NCBI RefSeq assembly: GCF_017311415.1
Contig: NZ_JAEKIS010000006.1
Coordinates: forward strand, 186,001-250,000
Direction: 5' to 3'
Origin: Salipiger abyssi
GTDB lineage: Bacteria > Pseudomonadota > Alphaproteobacteria > Rhodobacterales > Rhodobacteraceae
DNA length: 64,000 nt
Position numbers and translations under genes: made by a program. The notes under the pieces are model-generated. The model searched no databases. It worked only from the letters and a program-made list of their open reading frames with translations, and was not told the origin of the DNA. This document shows positions 39,748 to 47,817 of this stretch, piece after piece (position 1 is the first letter of the stretch; each line of letters begins with the position of its first letter).

Positions 39748-40160
39748 TAGGAAGATCGCGACCCAGCTGGCAGCTTCTGGTGGAAATCGCAGTGGTTGCT
39801 CGATCTCCCTATTAACAAATATTAATTTCTAACATGCCAAAACTCATACGTTTATGACACCAGAAAAAACGACCGTTTTTGACCCGGCGATTTCCCGGAA
39901 GCCGCCGTTGGCGCATCCGCAACGAAAGCCCGCTTTGTCCGCATAGCTACCCTCTGGCTCTGTCCACCCCGGTCAAAACCCGTGACAAAAAAGGCACTTT
40001 CGTTGCTGATCCACAATCGGTCCACATGTTTGCAGCGGGTTGCCGAAGTCCGACAGGACAAATTCGGTGCCTCGGGAGAAGCGCGCCAGGCAGCCAGCGA
40101 TCACACCGGCAATTTCAACTCAAGCACCTGTGACCGGATATCCGGCGGGGCCAATCCGGA
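39748..40160. other. non-coding stretch of mixed remnants
   Basis: 413 nt with no convincing gene. It contains the second AAAAACGACCGTTTTT (39865-39880) and a phrase GTGACAAAAAAGGCACTTTCG near 39981 that echoes GTGACAAAAACGACC at 38991. The short frames here lack ribosome sites and family features. It may be decayed coding sequence. Confidence 0.4.
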
Positions 40161-40808
40161 TCAGCCCTGATACGCGGCCTCACAGTTCAACGCGTATTCT
40201 TCCAGCAGATCGATGAATTCGTCGGTTTTCTCGGGTGCCATGAAAAACGTGACCGAAGACGCGCGCAATGGCGTGGTCAGTTCTGCGCCCGAACAATACG
40301 AAACGGTCTCTCTTGATTTAGAATAGCTCTGCGGGTCGATCTCTTCCCGGTATCTTTCACTGAGCGACTCGAGCCGGCTGGCGACGTCTTTGGGGTATTT
40401 CCTGAACTCTTCGTCGAAAATCCGATCGCCGGTTGCGTTCGCAACCTTCAAAAGCCGGTTGTAGGCCCACCTGTAGGAATAAACCAGGCCCGCTCCGGGC
40501 GCACCGGGAAACGGTCTCGCCGGCCTGCTATGTTCGACATCCGCCCTGTCGGCTTTGAGGATCCGGATATCAATATAGGTGTCTGACCTTCCGACACTGG
40601 CGCCCTTCGAACAGGCATCCAGTTTGTCCAAGGTCAGTTTGAGAACGCAGCCTTCGAAGGAGGCGGTTTTCCGGGATGCAAGCTGTCCCTCGGGGGTGAC
40701 GTAATCCCATGCCAGGATGTCCGCCAATCGCTCGGCCGGACCGGCCTGTACTGAACCGGACATTAAAGATAGGACAGTCATCACCGTCGCAGCAACAGAA
40801 CGTTTCAT
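40161..40808 (-). CDS. secreted hypothetical protein, 215 aa
   Basis: A signal peptide (MKRSVAATVMTVLSLMSGSVQA) is followed by a 193-residue soluble domain with four Cys (two in FEGCVLKLTLDKLDACSKG, one in VSYCSGAEL and one near the end), consistent with two disulfides in the periplasm. No family is recognised. It closes the accessory patch; the next gene leftwards is 413 nt away and on the opposite strand. Confidence 0.7.
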   Translation of the reverse strand: MKRSVAATVMTVLSLMSGSVQAGPAERLADILAWDYVTPEGQLASRKTASFEGCVLKLTLDKLDACSKGASVGRSDTYIDIRILKADRADVEHSRPARPFPGAPGAGLVYSYRWAYNRLLKVANATGDRIFDEEFRKYPKDVASRLESLSERYREEIDPQSYSKSRETVSYCSGAELTTPLRASSVTFFMAPEKTDEFIDLLEEYALNCEAAYQG

Positions 40809-40914
40809 CGGGCACCCTTTTCACTCATGACGAGTGTCGGGTTACACGACTCTCAACCCCAAGGCCACCCGGTCCAGGTCGCAAATGCCCTTCGGGCGAC
40901 CCCACGCCGCACCG

Positions 40915-42177
40915 TCAGCTCTCCTCCTCCTCGCGTTCCGCTTCGGCGTTTTCCGCCGCCCAGACACCCGCCGCTTCGACCGCGACCATCGAACTCGTCG
41001 GCAGCACGTTCAGATAGCTCTCGCTTTCCTCCTGCGGCGCGCTCACGCGCTGGGTCATCCGGTAGACCGCGTAGAACGCAATTGCCGCGAAGGTCACGCT
41101 CAGCACCAGCCAGAAGGCCTGCGGCCCCAGCACCTCCATCGCCCAGCCGGCAACCAGCGGGCCGGCGATGGCGCCGAGGCCGAAGGTAAAGACCAGCCCG
41201 CCCGACGCCGCCGGCATGTCCTCGGTCGAGAGCACATCGTTGGTGGTCGCGATGATCAGCGCATAAAGCGGCGTGGTGACGCCGCCGGCAAAGAACGCCG
41301 CCGCGAGCAGCGCCCAGAACCCGCCGCCCATGGCCCAGCCGAGCGCACAGACCCCGGCGCCGAAGATCGAGGAGCCGAAGATCAGCTTGCGCCGGTCGAG
41401 CTTGTCCGAGAGCCAGCCGATCGGGTACTGAAGCACCAGCGCGCCGGCAAAGAGCATGGCGATGAAGAGTGCGATCTGCCCCGCGCTCAGCCCGATCTGC
41501 GTGCCAAAGACCGCCCCCATGCCCGATTGCGTCGCGTAGACGCCGCCGAGCAGGAACATCCCCACCGTGCCCAGCGGCGAGGCGCGGAACAGCGCGCGCA
41601 GCGGCATCGGCCGCGCCACCTCGACCGCCGGCACCGGCGTGATCGACAGCAGGATCGGCGCGAAGGAGATCGACACAAGGATCGAGGCGCCGATGAACAG
41701 CACCGAGGTGCCCGCATCGCCCAGCGACAGCAGCCCCTGCGCGCCGATGATGCCCAGGGTCTGGGCGATCATATAGGCCGAGAGCACCTTGCCGCGGGTC
41801 TCGTTCGTGGCCGCGTGGTTGAGCCAACTCTCGGCGGTGACATAGACCCCAGACATACAGAAACCCAGCAGCAGGCGCAGGATGGTCCAGGCCCAGGGCT
41901 CGGCGATCAGCGGAAAGGCGATCAGCCCGGCGGACATGAAGCTGCCCAGCGCCGCGAACACGCGCACATGGCCGACGCGGCGGATCAGCTTGGGCGCGGT
42001 CTGCGCCCCGGTCAGGAAGCCGATGAAATAGCCGGAGGTGACGACAGCCAGTTCCGCTGCGGAAAACCCTTCGATCCCGCCGCGCAGACCGATCAGGGTG
42101 AAGTGCATGCCGTTGCCCAGCATGATCAGGACGATACCGAGAAGGAGCGCCCAGACGCCCGCCAACACATTGATCAT
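40915..42177 (-). CDS. MFS transporter
   Basis: A 420-residue major facilitator with twelve hydrophobic segments. The MFS loop 2-3 motif is seen as GFLTGAQTAPKLIRRVGHVRVFAALG and its repeat as GWLSDKLDRRKLIFGSSIFG. It resembles the YcaD/YfcJ-like subgroup. The last 60 residues are a charged cytoplasmic tail ending EREEEES. Substrate unknown. Confidence 0.88.
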   Translation of the reverse strand: MINVLAGVWALLLGIVLIMLGNGMHFTLIGLRGGIEGFSAAELAVVTSGYFIGFLTGAQTAPKLIRRVGHVRVFAALGSFMSAGLIAFPLIAEPWAWTILRLLLGFCMSGVYVTAESWLNHAATNETRGKVLSAYMIAQTLGIIGAQGLLSLGDAGTSVLFIGASILVSISFAPILLSITPVPAVEVARPMPLRALFRASPLGTVGMFLLGGVYATQSGMGAVFGTQIGLSAGQIALFIAMLFAGALVLQYPIGWLSDKLDRRKLIFGSSIFGAGVCALGWAMGGGFWALLAAAFFAGGVTTPLYALIIATTNDVLSTEDMPAASGGLVFTFGLGAIAGPLVAGWAMEVLGPQAFWLVLSVTFAAIAFYAVYRMTQRVSAPQEESESYLNVLPTSSMVAVEAAGVWAAENAEAEREEEES

Positions 42178-42358
42178 GACGACTGCTTCCAGCTCCCGGG
42201 CACGCGCACTTACCGCTTTGTCGCCGAGATCGGGCCGATCCGCTTACATATGCGCGGCATGAATCTTCCGCTTTGCGACACCGGAGCCCAGTTCTGACAC
42301 CAGCGGGTATCTCTGCCCCCTGCCCGTTTGCTTCGCCGCAGCACGATTCGTAAAAACC

Positions 42359-42889
42359 TCAGAACAAAGGTGCGTAGCGCCAGTTGTCGGCATCCGGCGT
42401 GATCTCGTCGAGATCGTAGCCCGCGCCCTGCAAGCGCTTCGCGACAGGCAGGCCCGCACCCGCCGCCTCGTCGATCAGGCGGCGCCCGGCGGCCTCGTCC
42501 TGTGCGATACCGAAGCCGCGCATCAGGTTCACACCGTGGTTGAATTTGCCCACCGGGTCGCCGGCCTCGGCGGCCTGCCGGTCCCAGCGCGCGGCGGCGT
42601 CGGGGTCGAAATCGCCGCCGAACCCGTTCTGCTCCATATAAGACATCCAGGTCATCGCCCCGGTATAACCCGCCGCCGCACAGGCCTCGAAGATGGCGCG
42701 GGCGGTGGCGTGATCGCCGGATTTGGTCATCAGATAGCCCGAAGCGCAGACCATCATGTCGGTGTCACCCTCCGCCGCGCGGTCGCGCAGGGACTGCCAG
42801 GTCAGCTCTTCGGGATTGGTTGTGCCGTATTCGTCCGCCGTCACGGGCAAGGCCGCCAGCAGGCAAAGGGCCGTGAAAACCGTTCGCAT
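42359..42889 (-). CDS. periplasmic Sel1-like repeat protein
   Basis: A 176-residue exported protein (signal MRTVFTALCLLAALPVTA) with two or three Sel1/TPR-like helical repeats, for example AAARWDRQAAEAGDPVGKFNHGVNLMRGFGIAQDEAAGRRLIDEAAGAGLPVAKRL. It lies 32 nt downstream of the PQQ-associated beta-propeller gene on the same strand, so it is likely part of that unit. The partner protein is unknown. Confidence 0.8.
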   Translation of the reverse strand: MRTVFTALCLLAALPVTADEYGTTNPEELTWQSLRDRAAEGDTDMMVCASGYLMTKSGDHATARAIFEACAAAGYTGAMTWMSYMEQNGFGGDFDPDAAARWDRQAAEAGDPVGKFNHGVNLMRGFGIAQDEAAGRRLIDEAAGAGLPVAKRLQGAGYDLDEITPDADNWRYAPLF

Positions 42890-42921
42890 TCTCCGTCTCC
42901 TCTCGCGATTGCGCCGGCGGG

Positions 42922-43887
42922 TCAGCCCCCTTCCGGCCTGAAGGCCGCGCCCCAGGGGAAGCGCCCGACCTTGATCGTCTTCACCGGCTTGCGCGCCGCC
43001 ACGTCGATCACCGTCACGTCGCCCGAGACGCCGTTCGTGGTGAAAAGCCGGCTGTGATCGCCGTCGAAGGCCATATGCCAGACACGGCGGCCCACCAGCA
43101 GATACTCCTCGACCTCATAGGTCTCGGCATCGACCACGGCGACGTGGTTCGCCGGGCCCAGCGCGATAAAGGCGGTCTTGCCGTCCGGCGTCAGCTCGAA
43201 CCCCACCGGCTGGAGCCGATCCTGGTGCACGCCCTTGATTTCGAAATGGATCTTGGCCTTTTCCGCCTGCGTCGCGGTGTCGAACACGGTCACCGTGCCG
43301 CCGATCTCGGCAGAGACCCAGAGCTCGGCCCCGTCCTTTACGAATTCGGCATGGCGCGGACGGCTATCCACCAGCGTATTGGCAAAGATCGCCTCGCTCT
43401 CGGTGTCGATCCAATGCGCCATATTGGTGGTCTCAGAGGTGGTGATGACTATCTTGCCGTCCGGGCTCACCGCCATGCCCTCGGGCTCGATGCCCACGTC
43501 GATCTGTTCGATCACCCGGCGAGTTTCAGTATCGACCACGGTGGTGATCGCATCGTCCTCATTGGCGATATAGAGCCGCCGGTCGTCGGGATGCAGCACG
43601 AATTGCTCCGGGTCTTCGCCCGAGGGCAGATCGTGCAGGATCTCGCCCGAGACCGGGTCCATCACCTGCACCGCGTCGCTGTCGGAGGCGCAGATATAGA
43701 CGCGGGAATAATCGTGGCTGAAGGTGATGCCGCGCGGGCGCTCGCCGGTGGGGATGGTGCGGGTGACTTCAAGGCTGTCGATGTCGATCACGCTGATCGT
43801 GTCGTCCTTTTCATTGGTCACCCAGATCTCGCCGCCCGCCAGCGCGGGCGCGGCCAGAAGCGTCAGGATGGCGGTCAGTCGCAGCAT
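42922..43887 (-). CDS. PQQ-dependent catabolism-associated beta-propeller protein
   Basis: A 321-residue periplasmic seven-bladed YVTN-type propeller (signal MLRLTAILTLLAAPALAGG). Repeats such as IWVTNEKDDTISVIDIDSLEVTRTIPTGERPRGITFS recur seven times. It matches the protein found with PQQ alcohol dehydrogenases and an ABC-type binding protein (the TIGR03866 type). The role is not established; it may guide assembly or signal alcohol. It starts one base after the binding-protein stop. Confidence 0.88.
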   Translation of the reverse strand: MLRLTAILTLLAAPALAGGEIWVTNEKDDTISVIDIDSLEVTRTIPTGERPRGITFSHDYSRVYICASDSDAVQVMDPVSGEILHDLPSGEDPEQFVLHPDDRRLYIANEDDAITTVVDTETRRVIEQIDVGIEPEGMAVSPDGKIVITTSETTNMAHWIDTESEAIFANTLVDSRPRHAEFVKDGAELWVSAEIGGTVTVFDTATQAEKAKIHFEIKGVHQDRLQPVGFELTPDGKTAFIALGPANHVAVVDAETYEVEEYLLVGRRVWHMAFDGDHSRLFTTNGVSGDVTVIDVAARKPVKTIKVGRFPWGAAFRPEGG

Positions 43888-43888
43888 G

Positions 43889-45058
43889 TCAGTTCTCCTC
43901 GAATGCGCGGCAGGCGCTTTCCGGGGCGTCGCGCCCCAGCGTGTCGAGCTCGTTGCCCTGATGGAAAAACCCCTCCAGCGGCGCGGTGGCGACCACGGCG
44001 CGGTCGGTGACGATCGGGATCGGCTGGCGCAACTGCCCGTTCCACGGGCGGAAACTCAGCGGACGGCCCTTGAAGCCGGCCAGTTCGAACGCGTCCGAGA
44101 GGATATAATCGCGCAGCACGCCCGCCTCATCCGAGCCGGTGCGGGTCACCGCCTCGCCCAGCGTGCGCAGCGCCGCCCAGGTGGCGTAGTCCTCGGACGT
44201 CATGTCGCGATGCGCGAGATCCTCGAAGCGCGATTGCAGCTGCGCCGCGCCCCATTGCTCGACCACCGGCGCCCAGGCCTGCGGCACCAGCTCTTCGGAG
44301 CCCGCGACCGGGCGCGGCAGCCAGGTGTTGTAGACCACGTAGCGGCCGAAATCGCCGATCTCGTCGGCGATGAGCAGAACGTCGTGATCGCCGAACTCCT
44401 GTGTGAAAAGCGGCACCTCGGCACTGGCATTGCGACGCATGTCGGCATCGAAGATCCAGTCCTTCTCGCCCACCAGCTTCAGCCGGAATTTCTCGACCGA
44501 AGCTTTCAGCGCCCCGGCAAAGGCACGGTCACTGTCATGCCCGCCGGAGATCAGCGCGACATCGCTCCAGCGGCGCTGGACGAGGAACTGCGCCAGCGCA
44601 TCCGCACGCATCGCGTCCGACGGGATCGCGTGCAGCAGGTTGGCGCGGCAGGCATCGTCGCGCAGCGCCGCATCCGGCGCGCTGGTGTTGAAGAGCAGCG
44701 CGCCTTTCGCCTCCGGCAGATCGGCGATGGCGGTCAGGGTCTCGGCGGGCGCGTCGATCACCAGAAAGGGCGTGCCGGCCAGTGCTGCCCGCGCCGCCGC
44801 CAGCGCGTCGCCGCCCTCGGGCACGGCGGTTTCCATGAGCGTCCAGCTCTGGCCCAGGAACTTGCCGGTGGTGGCATTGTCGGCCAGCCCCAGCCGCGCC
44901 CCCGCGAGGCCCAGATCCTCCGGGTCGGGATCGAGATTCGACAGCACCGGCGGCGCCGGACGCTCCACCGAAAGATAGCCGACCCGAACCGTCGTTTCCG
45001 ACGCCGCGGCGGCGCCGAGCGACAGTGACAGCAAGGCTGCAAGCCCGAAAACACGCAT
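43889..45058 (-). CDS. ABC-type binding protein of PQQ alcohol dehydrogenase systems
   Basis: A 389-residue periplasmic binding protein of the branched-chain amino acid type (signal MRVFGLAALLSLSLGAAAAS). It belongs to the set that clusters with quinoprotein alcohol dehydrogenases (the TIGR03863 type), with the typical opening TTVRVGYLSVERPAPPVLSNLDPDPEDLGLAGARLGLADN. In most genomes an ATPase, a permease and a CXXCW protein accompany it; they are absent here. First gene of a leftward unit, divergent from pedF. Confidence 0.88.
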   Translation of the reverse strand: MRVFGLAALLSLSLGAAAASETTVRVGYLSVERPAPPVLSNLDPDPEDLGLAGARLGLADNATTGKFLGQSWTLMETAVPEGGDALAAARAALAGTPFLVIDAPAETLTAIADLPEAKGALLFNTSAPDAALRDDACRANLLHAIPSDAMRADALAQFLVQRRWSDVALISGGHDSDRAFAGALKASVEKFRLKLVGEKDWIFDADMRRNASAEVPLFTQEFGDHDVLLIADEIGDFGRYVVYNTWLPRPVAGSEELVPQAWAPVVEQWGAAQLQSRFEDLAHRDMTSEDYATWAALRTLGEAVTRTGSDEAGVLRDYILSDAFELAGFKGRPLSFRPWNGQLRQPIPIVTDRAVVATAPLEGFFHQGNELDTLGRDAPESACRAFEEN

Positions 45059-45213
45059 GGATTGTCCTCCCTGCGATCAGGCTACCCCGGCGCGCGCGCC
45101 GGCGCCGTAAGACCATGGTCGAAGACAGGCCGGTTTCGCGACCAAGGTCCAATATGGCCCCCGGGGGCGCCTTGCTAACCAAACTGAAACCAGTGGAAAC
45201 GGAGGAGGTCCCC
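45059..45213. promoter_or_regulatory. divergent promoter region, PQQ binding protein / pedF
   Basis: 155 nt between divergent genes. It holds GACCATGGTC (45110-45119), a perfect 10-bp palindrome, roughly central. The same core lies upstream of the quinoprotein ADH and its cytochrome. GGAGGAGG at 45201-45208 is the pedF ribosome site. Confidence 0.5.
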
Positions 45214-45897
45214 ATGTCCGCATTTCGAGTGTCTCGCCCTGTCCTGACAGGCGCCGCCGCCTGTGTTCTGACCGCAACCCTCGCCTTCGCCCATGGCGAT
45301 GTGGCGCCGCAGCCGGTCGATACCGATGCACTGCCCGAGGTCGGCGAGGAGTGGCTGACCGAAAACCCCTATCGCGACGCCGGAGAGGATGTCTGGCTGA
45401 AGGCGGTGGAGATCGGCTCCTCCGGCTACAACCAGAACTGCGCCCGCTGCCACGGGCTGGAGGTGATCTCGGGCGGGCTGGCGCCGGATCTGCGCTTTCT
45501 CGAGGCCGAGGAATACGGCGACGAGTGGTTCATCGAGCGCTTCCGCCACGGCTATACCCAGAACGGCACCACCAAGATGCCGGCCTTTGGCGAGCTCTTG
45601 GGCCAGAAAGCCGCCTGGGCGATCCGCACCTATGTCGAGGCGCGCCCCGACGACATGGCGGTGGAGGATCAATCGGACGAGCTGAAGGGCATCCGCGACC
45701 AGCTCGCCGCCGGTGAGGGCGACGTGGCGGCGTTGCAGGCGCGGCTTGCCGAGATCGCCGGCGAGATCGAGACGCTTTCCGGCGCGCCGGTGGCCGACAG
45801 CATCGCCTTCCGCGCCGCCAATCAGCTTGCCGCCGATCCCGGCGCCACGGCGCATGCCGCCGAGACGCTGACGATCGGGCTCTCCGCGGCGCACTGA
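45214..45897 (+). CDS. pedF: cytochrome c-550, PedF-like
   Basis: A 227-residue periplasmic cytochrome c. The signal peptide MSAFRVSRPVLTGAAACVLTATLAFA is followed by HGDVAPQPVDTDALPEVGEEWLTENPYR, the PedF hallmark, then the haem site CARCH and axial Met in GTTKMPAFGELL. PedF-type cytochromes accept electrons from quinoprotein ethanol dehydrogenases. The C-terminal 70 residues are a helical extension not needed for haem binding. It is followed 1 nt later by the XoxJ-like gene. Confidence 0.9.
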   Translation: MSAFRVSRPVLTGAAACVLTATLAFAHGDVAPQPVDTDALPEVGEEWLTENPYRDAGEDVWLKAVEIGSSGYNQNCARCHGLEVISGGLAPDLRFLEAEEYGDEWFIERFRHGYTQNGTTKMPAFGELLGQKAAWAIRTYVEARPDDMAVEDQSDELKGIRDQLAAGEGDVAALQARLAEIAGEIETLSGAPVADSIAFRAANQLAADPGATAHAAETLTIGLSAAH

Positions 45898-45898
45898 C

Positions 45899-46789
45899 AT
45901 GTTGCGGCGTCATCTGATGGCCGCGCTCGCCGGGCTTGCGCTTGCAGGCCCGGCTTTCGCGCGTTGCGGGGACTGGGTGCCTCAGCCGAAACCGCAAAAC
46001 GCCAGCCGCGACATTGTCGGCCAGGATCTCGATCAGATCGTCGAGCGCGGATTTATCGACTTCGCCGCCTATGAGGATTTTGCGCCCTGGTCCTATCAGG
46101 AGAAGGGCAAGCCTGTGGGCGTGGATATCGAGATCGGCCGGCTGATCGCTCAGGATCTCGGCGTCGAGGCACGGTTTCAGCTGGTGCCGGCGGGCGAGAA
46201 TCTCGACGCGGATCTGCGCAACAATGTGTGGAAAGGCCCGGTGATCGGCGGGCGCGTCTCGAACGTGATGCTGCATGTGCCCTATGACAGCGAGTATGCC
46301 TGCCGGGTGGAGCAGGTGGTGTTCACCGGGCAATACGCAGCCGAGCAGATCGCCATCGCCTATCGCGAAGAGGCCTATCCCGAGGAAAAGCCCGTTCCCG
46401 CCTATTTCCGCTTCGACACGGTGGCGGTGGAGAACGACTCGATCTCGGATTTCTACCTGACCTCCTTTGCGAACGGGCAGCTCGCGCAGGGCGTGCGGCG
46501 CTATCCCAGCTATGCCGCCGCGATGGGCGCGCTGGCGGCGGGCGAGACCATGGCGGCGATGGGGCCTTTGGCGCAGCTCGAAGCGGGCGCGGCGCCGGGC
46601 ATCGGCATCCACCAGCCGCCGCTTGCGGGCTTCGCGGTGAGCCGCTGGACGGTGGGCGTGGCGGTGCACATGCGCTACCGCGCGCTGGGATATGCGGTCG
46701 ACGACGCGATCCGCGCGGGGCTGGAGGACGGGCGCATCGCCGCGATCTTTGCCGCCCACGGGGTGACGCATCTGCCGCCGGAGCGGTAA
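45899..46789 (+). CDS. XoxJ/MoxJ-like periplasmic binding protein
   Basis: A 296-residue family 3 solute-binding protein fold with signal peptide MLRRHLMAALAGLALAGPAFA, beginning RCGDWVPQPKPQNASRDIVGQDLDQIVERGFIDFAAYEDFAPWSY. Homologues next to XoxF (XoxJ) help activate the quinoprotein rather than import a nutrient. No transporter partner is nearby, which fits that role. Coupled to pedF. Confidence 0.85.
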   Translation: MLRRHLMAALAGLALAGPAFARCGDWVPQPKPQNASRDIVGQDLDQIVERGFIDFAAYEDFAPWSYQEKGKPVGVDIEIGRLIAQDLGVEARFQLVPAGENLDADLRNNVWKGPVIGGRVSNVMLHVPYDSEYACRVEQVVFTGQYAAEQIAIAYREEAYPEEKPVPAYFRFDTVAVENDSISDFYLTSFANGQLAQGVRRYPSYAAAMGALAAGETMAAMGPLAQLEAGAAPGIGIHQPPLAGFAVSRWTVGVAVHMRYRALGYAVDDAIRAGLEDGRIAAIFAAHGVTHLPPER

Positions 46790-46807
46790 CGGTTGCGGCC
46801 AAAATAC

Positions 46808-46890
46808 CCGCCCCGGACCTGATCCGGGGCCTCCACCTCACCGCCCCACGCTGCCTCGGGGCATGAGGCCCCGGGTCGAGCCCGGGGCGG
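46808..46890. repeat. palindromic doublet (family 1), second copy
   Basis: CCCCGGACCTGATCCGGGG (46811-46829) and CCCCGGGTCGAGCCCGGGG (46869-46887) flank a spacer sharing CCTCCAC and GGCATGAGG with the ugpB-ugpA copy. Outer CCCGCCCC and GGGGCGGG also pair. It lies between convergent xoxJ-like and apbE genes and could end both transcripts. Confidence 0.75.
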
Positions 46891-46902
46891 GTAGCGCCCC
46901 CC

Positions 46903-46925
46903 GTGGGGTGGGCAATCCGCCCACC
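46903..46925 (+). repeat. 23-bp family 2 palindrome
   Basis: GGGGTGGGCAATCCGCCCACC core, one of five copies of the 23-bp family (others at 26006-26028, 26211-26233, 51798-51820, 51863-51885). Here it lies beside a family 1 doublet. Confidence 0.7.
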
Positions 46926-46932
46926 GCCCGCG

Positions 46933-47817
46933 CTACACCTCCACCACCCGCAAATCGCCCCCCCGATCCACCAGCGTCACACGCCGGATCCCGGGCAACG
47001 CCCCTGCCGCCCGCGCGAGCTCCTCCGCGCTCATAAGACAGCCCGCTGTCGAGACCCCGTCCGCAACCGTGGCACTCTCCGCCTCCACACTCACCGTCGA
47101 CCAGCGCGCCGCGCCCTGCCCGCGCGGATCGAGGATGTGGCCCCCCTTCCCCAGCATCAGCGCGCCGGGGCTGGAGGTGGCGATCGCCCCGCCCTCCAGC
47201 GTGCGCGTGCCGAGATAACCCTGCGCGGGATCGGAGAGACCCAGCCGCCACGGCCCGCCCAGCGCCCGGAACTCGCCGATATTCACCAGCGCCCGGCCAA
47301 AGCCCCGCGCCGCCAGAAGATCCGCCACCAGATCCGTGGCATAGCCCTGCGCGATGCCGTTGAAGGTCAGCGCCTGCCCACGCGCCAGAACGATCCGCTC
47401 GCCCCGCGCCACCCGGTCCCAGCCGATGGCCTCGCGCGCCACACGCACATCGCCCCCCATGGCCAGCGCCCGCCAGAGCGGCTGCACACTCGGATCGAAG
47501 GCCCCGCCAGTGGCGCGATGGATCGCATCCGCCTGCGCCATCAGCGCGCGGAAATCCTCCGACGGCACCAGCCGACCCTCGCGGTTCAGCACAGACAACT
47601 CAGAACGCGGATCATACAGGCTGAAGCACCGCTCCACCCCACGCAGCCGCGCAACCGCCTCCTTCAGCGCCGCCGGCGCCTCCGGCCCGTAGAGGGTGAT
47701 CTCGGCCTCTGCCCCCATCGCCACACCCCGCCAGCGCGCCGGCGCGGCATCGGCCAGCGCCGGCGCCGCGACACAGGCGGCGGAAATCGTCAGGAAACGG
47801 CGACGCGACAGGCTCAT
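46933..47817 (-). CDS. apbE: FAD:protein FMN transferase
   Basis: A 294-residue ApbE that links FMN covalently to Thr in periplasmic flavoproteins. It has a Tat-like signal (MSLSRRRFLTISAACVAAPALA). The family core reads AMGAEAEITLYG, FDPSVQPLWRALA, LTFNGIAQGYATDLVADLLAARG, and the metal-site Asp is in ATVADGVSTAGCLM. Its start overlaps the stop of the NosR-like gene (ATGA), so the flavoprotein and its modifying enzyme are made together. Confidence 0.94.
   Translation of the reverse strand: MSLSRRRFLTISAACVAAPALADAAPARWRGVAMGAEAEITLYGPEAPAALKEAVARLRGVERCFSLYDPRSELSVLNREGRLVPSEDFRALMAQADAIHRATGGAFDPSVQPLWRALAMGGDVRVAREAIGWDRVARGERIVLARGQALTFNGIAQGYATDLVADLLAARGFGRALVNIGEFRALGGPWRLGLSDPAQGYLGTRTLEGGAIATSSPGALMLGKGGHILDPRGQGAARWSTVSVEAESATVADGVSTAGCLMSAEELARAAGALPGIRRVTLVDRGGDLRVVEV

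Noticed and set aside
39879-40133. 84-codon frame in the accessory patch
   Set aside because: No ribosome site, no hydrophobic core or domain, overlaps other short frames. May be a decayed remnant, not a gene.
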